The notes under the pieces are model-generated. The model was not told where the DNA came from. It was given only the letters and a program-made list of their open reading frames with translations, and did not search any database. From the NCBI GenBank assembly GCA_030018695.1, contig JASEHI010000001.1, forward strand, positions 60,391 to 124,390: a stretch of DNA of 64,000 nucleotides, written 5' to 3'. The DNA is from Anaerolineales bacterium. GTDB taxonomy: Bacteria; Chloroflexota; Anaerolineae; Anaerolineales; Villigracilaceae. Shown here piece by piece: positions 9,296-17,035 of this stretch (position 1 is the stretch's first letter; each line of letters opens with the position of its first letter). The position numbers and the translations under genes were made by a program.

Positions 9296-10489
9296 TCATG
9301 TTCGGAACAGTACCTGCTCGCGATGGAACTGCCAGACGGCAAAAACAAGCCCGATGGCCGCGTACACTAGAGAGGAAGCCAGCACGACGCCAAATTCCAG
9401 CCCGCCAGCCGTGCCGAGGAAGAGATCGCGCAGGATCAGGTTGGAGCCAAAGATCGGGATGGCATAGGTTGGCAGGCCGGGAGTGAAATCGGGGATCAGC
9501 ATCACGGCCATCGCCGGAATGAGCACCACGAATTGCAGCGGCACGATGTAGTTCTGCGCCTCTTTGAAACTGCGGGCGAAGAGGCACACCGCGATCTCCA
9601 GCGCGCCGAACATCAGCGCGATGGGAAACGCGGCCAGCAGCACGAGAAGCGCCGTCTGCATAGAGACCGTATACGTCACTGCTCCATCCGCTGCCCCCAT
9701 TTCGGGCGTGGCGATCATGAAGGCGACCATCATGCTGGCGAGCGCCAGGATGATGGCGGCCAGCGAGGTGGTGATGACCGCCAGCAGTTTGCCGCTCACC
9801 ACCTGCACCCGCCCGGAGGGGGTCACCAGCAGCGGTTCGAGCGTCAGGCGTTCCTTTTCGCCGGCGGTCACGTCAATGGCGGTGTACATACCGCCCACCA
9901 GCCCCCACAAGATGGTGAACATGGGCAGCATCATGGCGAGGTACTTGCCGCCCATCTGCTGGGACGTGGCGAGGTTTTGGTACTCGGTCTCGAACGGCGC
10001 GAGCAGGGTCACGTCCACGCCGCGCGCCGCCATCCGCTGGGCGACGATGCCCTGGGCATATATCATCAGTAACGTCTCCACCCGCGTCATTTGCACGTCG
10101 GCGGTCATTTTGCTCTGGTCGGAAAGGACGACAATCTGGCCGGGCTGCTTTTCCTGAGCCAGGTCTGCTTCGAAGTTCTCAGGGATACGCAGCCCGACGA
10201 GCGCCTTTTTTTCGCGCAGGAGTGGTTCGATATCGTCGCTCTCGATGACCCCGATGGTCGGATCGGAACGCAGGAAGGCCATCAGCCCCGGCGCATGCTC
10301 GCCGCCGGAAACCGCCACTGTGATCACCGCGCTCTCCTGCTTTTCGAACTGATCGATCATCAGTTTCTGCGGCAGGATGACAAAGAGCGGCATGATCAGC
10401 ACTGGCCCAAGCACCATCGCCCAGAGTGTGCGGCGGTCGCGCAACGAATCCAGCATCTCCTTGAGCCAGACGATGAACACGGTTTTCAT
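9296..10489 (-). CDS. ABC-2 type transporter permease (NatB-like)
   Basis: KEMLDSLRDRRTLWAMVLGPVL, large extracytoplasmic loop, TM cluster; overlaps the ATPase gene. Confidence 0.8.
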   Translation of the reverse strand: MKTVFIVWLKEMLDSLRDRRTLWAMVLGPVLIMPLFVILPQKLMIDQFEKQESAVITVAVSGGEHAPGLMAFLRSDPTIGVIESDDIEPLLREKKALVGLRIPENFEADLAQEKQPGQIVVLSDQSKMTADVQMTRVETLLMIYAQGIVAQRMAARGVDVTLLAPFETEYQNLATSQQMGGKYLAMMLPMFTILWGLVGGMYTAIDVTAGEKERLTLEPLLVTPSGRVQVVSGKLLAVITTSLAAIILALASMMVAFMIATPEMGAADGAVTYTVSMQTALLVLLAAFPIALMFGALEIAVCLFARSFKEAQNYIVPLQFVVLIPAMAVMLIPDFTPGLPTYAIPIFGSNLILRDLFLGTAGGLEFGVVLASSLVYAAIGLVFAVWQFHREQVLFRT

Positions 10490-11223
10490 GATTTAATCTC
10501 CTCGGCCTCAACGCCCACCAGTTGGACAAAGGCCTCTTCCAGCGTGGCCTGGCCGCTCTGCCGCCGCAGTTCTTCCGGCGCGCCGGCGGCCACGATCTGC
10601 CCGCGGTGGATGATGGCAATACGGTCGCACAGGCGCTCGGCCTCGTCGAGGATGTGGGTGGAAAAAAGCACGCAGCGGCCCTCATCCCGAAAGCGGCGGA
10701 TCAGATCGCGCACGCCGCGCACGCTCATCACGTCCAGCCCGGCGGTGGGTTCGTCGAGCAGCATGGTCTTGGGATTATGGATCAGGGCGCGCCCCAGGGC
10801 GACCTTCTGCTTCATGCCTTTCGAAAACGGATCGCAGCGGCGGTTAGCGTATTCGCCCATTTCCAGCAGGGCGATCAGTTCTGTGATGCGCCGTTCCAGC
10901 GGGGCTTCGGCCATACCATAAAGTCGCCCGAAGTAGCGCAGGTGTTCGCGGGCGGTCAGGCGGCCATAGAGGCCCCAGTTCTCGGGCAGCACGCCAATGG
11001 CAGCGCGCACTTTTTCCGGCGCGCGCCGCAGGTCATGCCCGTCCACAGCAGCAGTCCCGGAAGTGGGGCGCAGGATGGTGGCGAGCATGCGCAGGATGGT
11101 GGTCTTGCCCGCGCCGTTCGGCCCGAGCAACCCCATCACCTCGCCGTCGTGCGCCGCGAACGAGACGCCGTTCACCGCGCGCAGCGCGCCGAAGTGTTTG
11201 GTCAGGTTATCAACTGCGATCAT
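10486..11223 (-). CDS. ABC transporter ATP-binding protein (NatA-like)
   Basis: GPNGAGKTT Walker A, LLDEPTAGLD Walker B. Confidence 0.9.
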   Translation of the reverse strand: MIAVDNLTKHFGALRAVNGVSFAAHDGEVMGLLGPNGAGKTTILRMLATILRPTSGTAAVDGHDLRRAPEKVRAAIGVLPENWGLYGRLTAREHLRYFGRLYGMAEAPLERRITELIALLEMGEYANRRCDPFSKGMKQKVALGRALIHNPKTMLLDEPTAGLDVMSVRGVRDLIRRFRDEGRCVLFSTHILDEAERLCDRIAIIHRGQIVAAGAPEELRRQSGQATLEEAFVQLVGVEAEEIKS

Positions 11224-11232
11224 TTTTTTCTC

Positions 11233-11676
11233 CTAAGAAGAATCCTCCCGCAACAACGCTCGAAATCCCGCCTGTTTAAAATGCTCATCCGTGGTCAACG
11301 CTTCGGTAATCCCGCGCTCTTGCATGACAACGAATGAGACACAATCGGTCAGTCCTCATTCCTTATCAGGACGCTCTCGATAGAGTTTGACAGCTCTCGC
11401 ATACAGGTCTTCTGACAGTGGAACAATCTTTACGTTGTGGTCTGCTTCCAGTGCGTTCAACAACTTTACCGCCGCTTGACGATAGCGTTGTTTCGCCAAA
11501 GCATTCCCAAGTTCCAACAAGACTGCACGCGTTGTTACCAAGCGTGTCTTCGCAGCTTCTAACTCGTTGGCAAGGCGAACTGCTCGTTCGTGGAAGGAGT
11601 CGCTTGACGAAGACAAGGCGATTGAGTACGACGAGTCAAGAAACACCTCAGTTCTCACCGGCCAGTGCTCCACCAT
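11233..11676 (-). pseudogene. PIN-domain toxin interrupted by in-frame TGA
   Basis: EVFLDSSYSIAL...YRERPDKE-[TGA]-GLTDCVSFVVMQERGITEALTTDEHFKQAGFRALLREDSS*; the frame continues past the stop at 11356..11358. Confidence 0.85.
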
Positions 11677-11881
11677 ACAGGTACTCTTCCAAGTTGGCTG
11701 ACCAATCTGGGGGGCCTTCTAAGTCGAGTGAGCGTGCTATCTGTAAGAACGATGTCTCTTGTTCTACAGCAGGCGGTATGGTTTCGATAACAATCAACAC
11801 GCGAGTGTTTGGTTCAAGTACGATTGGCTCAGCAGGACGGAACACCGCGCCGTCAAATAATGCTTCAATTGTTCTAGCCAT
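11648..11881 (-). CDS. AF2212/DUF104-like antitoxin
   Basis: MARTIEALFDGAVFRPAEPIVLEPNTRVLIVIE, overlapping the PIN gene. Confidence 0.75.
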   Translation of the reverse strand: MARTIEALFDGAVFRPAEPIVLEPNTRVLIVIETIPPAVEQETSFLQIARSLDLEGPPDWSANLEEYLYGGALAGEN

Positions 11882-12008
11882 TGTTTTTCCTCCAACACTA
11901 AAAGTGCTTTCAGCATTCCATGCCATGCAGAGTATAGCACGGATATGCGCCTTATGCGCAGGGCGCTCATAGGCTTCCTCGCGCCCGCCTAACCACCGAA
12001 ACACCGGC

Positions 12009-12227
12009 TTACCCCGGCCAGCTGTGCCGACGGCGTACCTCGGCAGAAAGTGATCGCTTGGCAACAACGGTGATTTTATTACTGTTTGTGATGGTGTAGG
12101 TACCGACCACTTCCCAGCCTTCCAGGCCCAATTCGTTTAACGTGGCCTCCAGTTCATCTTCCTTCGGCCCGCGCCACATGTTACCCAGGCTGAAAACAGT
12201 GTATTCCCATTTATTTGTATCTGCCAT
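12009..12227 (-). CDS. DUF4177-like small protein
   Basis: KWEYTVFSL...LNELGLEGWEVVGTYT. Confidence 0.6.
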   Translation of the reverse strand: MADTNKWEYTVFSLGNMWRGPKEDELEATLNELGLEGWEVVGTYTITNSNKITVVAKRSLSAEVRRRHSWPG

Positions 12228-12250
12228 ATAACGCTCCTTCGCAGTCTACA

Positions 12251-12266
12251 TGTTTCACGTGAAACG
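12251..12266. promoter_or_regulatory. parS-like ParB-binding site
   Basis: TGTTTCACGTGAAACG, 15/16 to TGTTTCACGTGAAACA. Confidence 0.75.
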
Positions 12267-12293
12267 AGGCGTAAAACGTAATGTCACGCTTTG

Positions 12294-12329
12294 CGTTTTA
12301 CGTTTTACGTTTTACGTTTTACGTTTTAC
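12294..12329. repeat. heptamer tandem array (cgtttta)n
   Basis: gcgttttacgttttacgttttacgttttacgttttacc. Confidence 0.95.
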
Positions 12330-12363
12330 CCTTATTTTGAGATTATCAATTTTGAAGGCAATT

Positions 12364-12379
12364 CGTTTCACGTGAAACG
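12364..12379. promoter_or_regulatory. parS-like ParB-binding site
   Basis: cGTTTCACGTGAAACg, perfect 14-bp palindromic core. Confidence 0.75.
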
Positions 12380-13141
12380 TTACATTTCCTGTTTACGAAA
12401 AACCAACCCGGCGGCCAACAGCGCCGCGAAAATCAATCCCACGCTGACCCAGAGCGCCGGCCAGGCGGCTTCTCCGCTGCCCAAGGTCATGGCTGCGCCC
12501 CAGCCGAACAACCTGCCAGGGGAATAGTCGCTGATGCGGGGCAGCGAGCCGATGCCGCCAATCAGGATGAGCGCGGCAAAGGATAGTCCGGCAGTGGCTG
12601 CCTGTGTCCGCGCCAGTGTGCTGCACAACAAGGTAACCGCGATATAAACCAGAAAAACCAGCAGCATCAAGCCATTGAGCGCCAGGAACGTTCCCCACGG
12701 CAGCGCCTCGAACAGCAGCAGCGTGTAGTACCAGCACCCCAGCGCAGCCAGTATCAGGCTGGCGGCGAAAGTCAGCGCCTGAGCTGTGAATTTCGCCAGC
12801 AAAAACGTTCCACGTGAAACCGGACGCGTCAAGATCAACGCCGCGGTGCCGCGTTCTTTCTCCTGGGCGACCATGCCCATCGTCATCAGCAAGGCCAGCA
12901 GGATGCCGAACTGGCTCATATTCTTGACGTATTGCGTCACTGCATCCGCCAGCGTCGGCGCGGGGATGATAGACGCCAGTTCGGGCGGCATGTTGGGGAT
13001 GGTTTTCAAGATTTCAGGCGTGAACTTTGCCAAGAGCGGAGAACTTAAGCCAAAAGCAACCAGCACCGCCGCGACGATCAGAAATCTAAAGGTGCGCCAT
13101 TGTTCGAGCAATTCTTTGCGCAAGACGATGACGAAATTCAT
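12380..13141 (-). CDS. ABC transporter permease (ABC-2 family)
   Basis: six TM-like segments, RKELLEQWRTFRFLIVA start; coupled to an ATPase gene. Confidence 0.8.
   Translation of the reverse strand: MNFVIVLRKELLEQWRTFRFLIVAAVLVAFGLSSPLLAKFTPEILKTIPNMPPELASIIPAPTLADAVTQYVKNMSQFGILLALLMTMGMVAQEKERGTAALILTRPVSRGTFLLAKFTAQALTFAASLILAALGCWYYTLLLFEALPWGTFLALNGLMLLVFLVYIAVTLLCSTLARTQAATAGLSFAALILIGGIGSLPRISDYSPGRLFGWGAAMTLGSGEAAWPALWVSVGLIFAALLAAGLVFRKQEM
12806..12821. promoter_or_regulatory. parS-like site inside the permease CDS
   Basis: cGTTCCACGTGAAACc, core equal to the B. subtilis-type parS core. Confidence 0.65.
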
Positions 13142-14070
13142 GACACACCTTCCTTCACCAGTTGCAGAAAAACATCCTCCAGCGCCGGCTTGACCTCCGC
13201 GTAGCGCGTCAGCTCCAGTTTGGCCTGCACCGCCGAAGCCAGCAATTCGCGGCGGGCAAAGGCCACATCCTTGACCGTGACCCGCGCCGTCTCACCTTCC
13301 AGACTGACGGCTGTCACCCAATCCGCCTGACGCAGTGAATCAGCCCAGCGGCGCAGTGATTCGCTTTCGATGGCCTCCAACTCGAACACCGGCACGGCGT
13401 ACTGCGCCAGCAGCGCCTCGCGCGGCGACTGGACGACCAGTTTTCCATGATTGATGATGCCAACCACGTCACAGATACGCCCTACATCGGCCAGGATGTG
13501 CGTGGACATGAACACGGTACAACGGCCGCGCAGGCTGTCAATCAGTTCGAGCACGTCCTTGCGCCCGGCAGGATCCAAGGCGCTGACCGGCTCATCCAGG
13601 AACAGCACAGACGGGCGGTGAATGAGCGCCGCGCCCAATCCCAGCCGCTGCCGCATACCGCGCGAGAATCCGCCGATGCGCCGTTTTCGAGTCTCATATA
13701 ATCCGACCTGTTCAAGCAGTTCGCGGATATGCGCCTTGCGCTCGGTGGTGGCAATGCCGTACAAGCGGCCAAGATAATCGAGGAATTCCAGCGGCGTCAT
13801 CCAGGGATAAAAGGCCGGTTCCTCGGGCAGATGACCAATGGTGCGGGATAAAGCGCGTCCGTCGGCAGCGAGGTCAATTCCAGCAACCCTGGCCCGGCCG
13901 GCGGTCGGGCGCGCCAGGCCGGTCAGGATGCGGATGGCCGTCGTCTTACCGGCCCCGTTCGGGCCGAGGAAGCCGAAGACCACGCCCGGTTCGACGGTCA
14001 GGTCCAGTCCGTCGAGGGCGCGCACCGTGCCGTAGACTTTCGTCAGCGATTCGATCTGGATGGCAGTCAT
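13138..14070 (-). CDS. ABC transporter ATP-binding protein
   Basis: GPNGAGKTTAIRIL, FLDEPVSALDP. Confidence 0.9.
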   Translation of the reverse strand: MTAIQIESLTKVYGTVRALDGLDLTVEPGVVFGFLGPNGAGKTTAIRILTGLARPTAGRARVAGIDLAADGRALSRTIGHLPEEPAFYPWMTPLEFLDYLGRLYGIATTERKAHIRELLEQVGLYETRKRRIGGFSRGMRQRLGLGAALIHRPSVLFLDEPVSALDPAGRKDVLELIDSLRGRCTVFMSTHILADVGRICDVVGIINHGKLVVQSPREALLAQYAVPVFELEAIESESLRRWADSLRQADWVTAVSLEGETARVTVKDVAFARRELLASAVQAKLELTRYAEVKPALEDVFLQLVKEGVS

Positions 14071-14273
14071 TCTTCAATCTCTTCTTCCCGGCCGGCAACG
14101 AAATACACGATCGGGCCGATGAAGTTGACGAGAACGATTACCACCGCCCAGAGCCATTTGGCGCTTTTCGTGCGCGGGCGGCGGATCAAATCGGCCAGCG
14201 CGGCGATCATCAGCGCCAGCTGGATGATAATCACTGGCACAAGCAGGGGGATATATTCGCGAATGTTTTCCAT
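14067..14273 (-). CDS. PLDc_N domain membrane protein
   Basis: LLVPVIIIQLALMIAALADLIRRPRTKSAKWLWAVVIVLVNFIGPIVYFVAGR. Confidence 0.85.
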   Translation of the reverse strand: MENIREYIPLLVPVIIIQLALMIAALADLIRRPRTKSAKWLWAVVIVLVNFIGPIVYFVAGREEEIEE

Positions 14274-14328
14274 TTGCTATTTGCCCTTTGCTATTTGCTA
14301 TTTGCTATTTGCTATTTGCCATTTGCTG
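14273..14328. repeat. heptamer tandem array (tttgcta) x8
   Basis: eight consecutive 7-mers, six exact or one mismatch. Confidence 0.95.
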
Positions 14329-14331
14329 ATA

Positions 14332-15333
14332 TTATTTCTTCTCTTTCGGCAAATTCTGCTGCGCCAGCGCGGCCATGCCGCTGATGCCGCCCAGGTTCAT
14401 CGTGTCCACCGCGCTGCTGGGGACGATGATCAGCGCGCCCTTCTCTTTCAGACCCTCGAAGAGCATGTTCATCGCCCGCAGGTGCAGGGCGGTGGGATTA
14501 TCCACGTAGGCTTTGGATGCCTCGGCAAAACTATCGGCGATTTGCATCTCGGATTCGCCCAGGATGACGCGCGCCTGGCGCTCGCGCTCGGCTTGCGCCT
14601 GGCGGGACATGGCGTCCTCGAGATCCTGCGGGATGACGATATCGCGGATCTCGACCGACTGCACGGCCACGCCCCACGGGGTGGTGCGCTCGTCAATCAC
14701 CATCTGTAGTTCCTTGTCAATCGCGCTGCGCCCGACGAGAATATCCGCCAGCATCATGCGCCCGATGATGTCGCGCAATGCGGTCTGCGCCGCCCAGTCC
14801 ACCGCAGCGCGGTAGTTCTCGACTTCCAGAGCGGCCTTTTCGGCATCCCAGACCATCCAGAACAGCACCGCGTCCACGTCCACCGGGACGGTATCCTTCG
14901 TCAGCGTCTTTTGAGCGGCAAAGGGCGTGACCATCACTCGGTGATCAATCCAGGTCGGGGTGGTTTCGACGATAGGAATGATCCAGAACGGTCCCGGCCC
15001 GGCCAGTTTGTGGAATTTGCCCAGCCGCAGGACGATGGCCTTTTCCCACTGCGAGGCTACCTTCAATGCAAACAGGAGGTAGATGCCAATCAGGGTCAGG
15101 CCGATGGTGGTGAGGCCGGTGATATTGTCCGCCACGCCATTTTCAGGCATGAGGATGGCGCTCAAAATGGCCGCCAGCATGAAAATTCCGAACAACGCCC
15201 CGGCGACGCCCGGAATGTGCGGATTGGGTTGTTGGCTTTTCTGGCGGGTGGATTGTTCTTTAGACATGGTTGTCGGGCTCATTTCATTCTCCTTTTTTGG
15301 GTGCAGGTTAATGATCTGGATTTGAATTGTCAT
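14332..15333 (-). CDS. SPFH/Band 7 (slipin-like) protein
   Basis: LRLGKFHKLAGPGPFWIIPIVE...VDVDAVLFWMVWD...GVAVQSVEIRDIVIPQDLEDAMSRQAQAERERQAR. Confidence 0.9.
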   Translation of the reverse strand: MTIQIQIINLHPKKENEMSPTTMSKEQSTRQKSQQPNPHIPGVAGALFGIFMLAAILSAILMPENGVADNITGLTTIGLTLIGIYLLFALKVASQWEKAIVLRLGKFHKLAGPGPFWIIPIVETTPTWIDHRVMVTPFAAQKTLTKDTVPVDVDAVLFWMVWDAEKAALEVENYRAAVDWAAQTALRDIIGRMMLADILVGRSAIDKELQMVIDERTTPWGVAVQSVEIRDIVIPQDLEDAMSRQAQAERERQARVILGESEMQIADSFAEASKAYVDNPTALHLRAMNMLFEGLKEKGALIIVPSSAVDTMNLGGISGMAALAQQNLPKEKK

Positions 15334-15757
15334 CCATGACAGGCTGCCAGTCAGCCGCCTGGTCTTGCCGAGTAGGCGCTGCGCGCAGGAGTTTGGTCAA
15401 CTCTTCCGGCGAGACGCCCAGACGGGCTGCGTCGGTCAGATAGCGCTGGGTGAGGGCTTCCACGGCCTCATGCCGGATGTTCTCGATCATCTCCGGCGGC
15501 GGCATCTCCAGGATGTACGTGCCGCGCCCCTGCTGGGTCGAGATGACGCCCGCTTCGTCCAGAATGCGGTAGGCGCGGGCGATGGTGTTAAAGTTGACGC
15601 GCAATTCCAAAGCCAGGGCGCGGACGGTGGGGAGCTGGTCGCCCGGCTTGAGTTTCCCGGCGGCAAATTGCTGTTTGATCTGCTCGATGATTTGCAGGTA
15701 GATTGGCACGCCGGAGCGCAGGTCAAGGTGGATGGTTTCGCCGAAATTCTTGTTCAT
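15308..15757 (-). CDS. GntR-family transcriptional regulator (YtrA-like)
   Basis: PIYLQIIEQIKQQFAAGKLKPGDQLPTVRALALELRVNFNTIARAYRILDEAGVI. Confidence 0.9.
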   Translation of the reverse strand: MNKNFGETIHLDLRSGVPIYLQIIEQIKQQFAAGKLKPGDQLPTVRALALELRVNFNTIARAYRILDEAGVISTQQGRGTYILEMPPPEMIENIRHEAVEALTQRYLTDAARLGVSPEELTKLLRAAPTRQDQAADWQPVMDDNSNPDH

Positions 15758-15907
15758 AGGAATTGTATCATTGTATGATTGTACTAATTGTATGCCGATG
15801 TTACGACTTTGTCAAGTCCTTTAGTTATTGTGACATTCGTCACTTTTTTTTATTTTTGCCTGATGTATGCTGTATATACAACAATCCATATTTTGGAGGC
15901 GCTCAAA

Positions 15908-16603
15908 ATGACACGTCTCAAATTCCCGCAAATCACAATAGAGAATTTGACTTCAACGCTGACCCTTCTGATTTTAAGTGTACAGGTGATTTTGCTTGTG
16001 TTACTTTCAACCAGAATCGGGAGACTCGAAAAAATATTCGCCAACCTGGCTGGAGGAAATGTTCCTCCACCAATACCTGTTGTCGTTGAACGCACTCCAG
16101 ATGAGCGCGGACAGGTAATCGGGCCAGATAACGCTGAGGTTACAATCGTTGAGTTTTCTGATTTTGAGTGCCCCTATTGCGCTGACGCTGTGCCGGTCAT
16201 AAAAGAAATTCTCGAAAAATACCCATCTCAGGTCCGCTTTGTATATCGACATTTTCCTCTGACGGATATTCACTCTAATGCGTTTCGCGCCGCAGAGGCA
16301 GCCGAAGGCGCCGGCGAACAGGGGAAGTTTTGGGAGATGCACGACAAACTGTTTGCCAATCAAACCGCATTGGACATAGAAAATTTACGCCAATACGCCG
16401 CTGAAATAAATTTGGATCTGGCACTGTTTGCCGTCTGTCTGGAAAGCGGCCGCGCCAGGGCTGCAATCGAGCTAGATCTCGCCGATGGGGAAAAATATGG
16501 GGTGAACAGCACCCCAACTTTCTTTGTCAATAACATGATGGTAATAGGCGACTCTGAATTAGATGATGCAGTAGAAAATGTTCTGAGCAAATCTAATGAG
16601 TAG
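15908..16603 (+). CDS. membrane-anchored DsbA-family thiol oxidoreductase
   Basis: N-terminal TM, EFSDFECPYCADAVPVIKEI (CPYC), GVNSTPTFFVN cis-Pro motif; RBS GGAGG. Confidence 0.85.
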   Translation: MTRLKFPQITIENLTSTLTLLILSVQVILLVLLSTRIGRLEKIFANLAGGNVPPPIPVVVERTPDERGQVIGPDNAEVTIVEFSDFECPYCADAVPVIKEILEKYPSQVRFVYRHFPLTDIHSNAFRAAEAAEGAGEQGKFWEMHDKLFANQTALDIENLRQYAAEINLDLALFAVCLESGRARAAIELDLADGEKYGVNSTPTFFVNNMMVIGDSELDDAVENVLSKSNE

Positions 16604-16636
16604 TTTTGATTTCCTGTTTGTGAAAGGAGTACCACT

Positions 16637-17020
16637 ATGAGAACACTTCGCATTTTAGTTGGCTGTCTATTGCTGGCCGTCACAGTTGTCAATACTGTTT
16701 ATGTGTATGCCCAAGGGGAAGATTCCTTTGGCTGTGGAGGAGATATTCAAACAATCTCCATAGACGAGGTACCTGGCTGTAAAGTACCTTGTGACTCTCG
16801 CTCAATGTGCCGTCAGTATGCATACCACTACCGTACGCCGTGCGGTCGGGATTGTAGTAATGAAGAACAACAATTAAAGCATTATTGTGTAAGATGTTGC
16901 TATCCCAAGCAGTGTAGATGCGGCAATTGGGATTGCTGGCCCATTGGATGTGTCTACAATGAAAACTGTCCCTCTTATTATCTACCGGATGTTTGTGGCA
17001 GTTGCAGCGGAGGTTGTTGA
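16637..17020 (+). CDS. secreted cysteine-rich protein of unknown family
   Basis: signal peptide RILVGCLLLAVTVVNTVYVYAQG; about 17 Cys in about 103 predicted mature residues; RBS AAGGAG. Confidence 0.75.
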   Translation: MRTLRILVGCLLLAVTVVNTVYVYAQGEDSFGCGGDIQTISIDEVPGCKVPCDSRSMCRQYAYHYRTPCGRDCSNEEQQLKHYCVRCCYPKQCRCGNWDCWPIGCVYNENCPSYYLPDVCGSCSGGC

Positions 17021-17035
17021 GAGGAGAGCCAGTAC

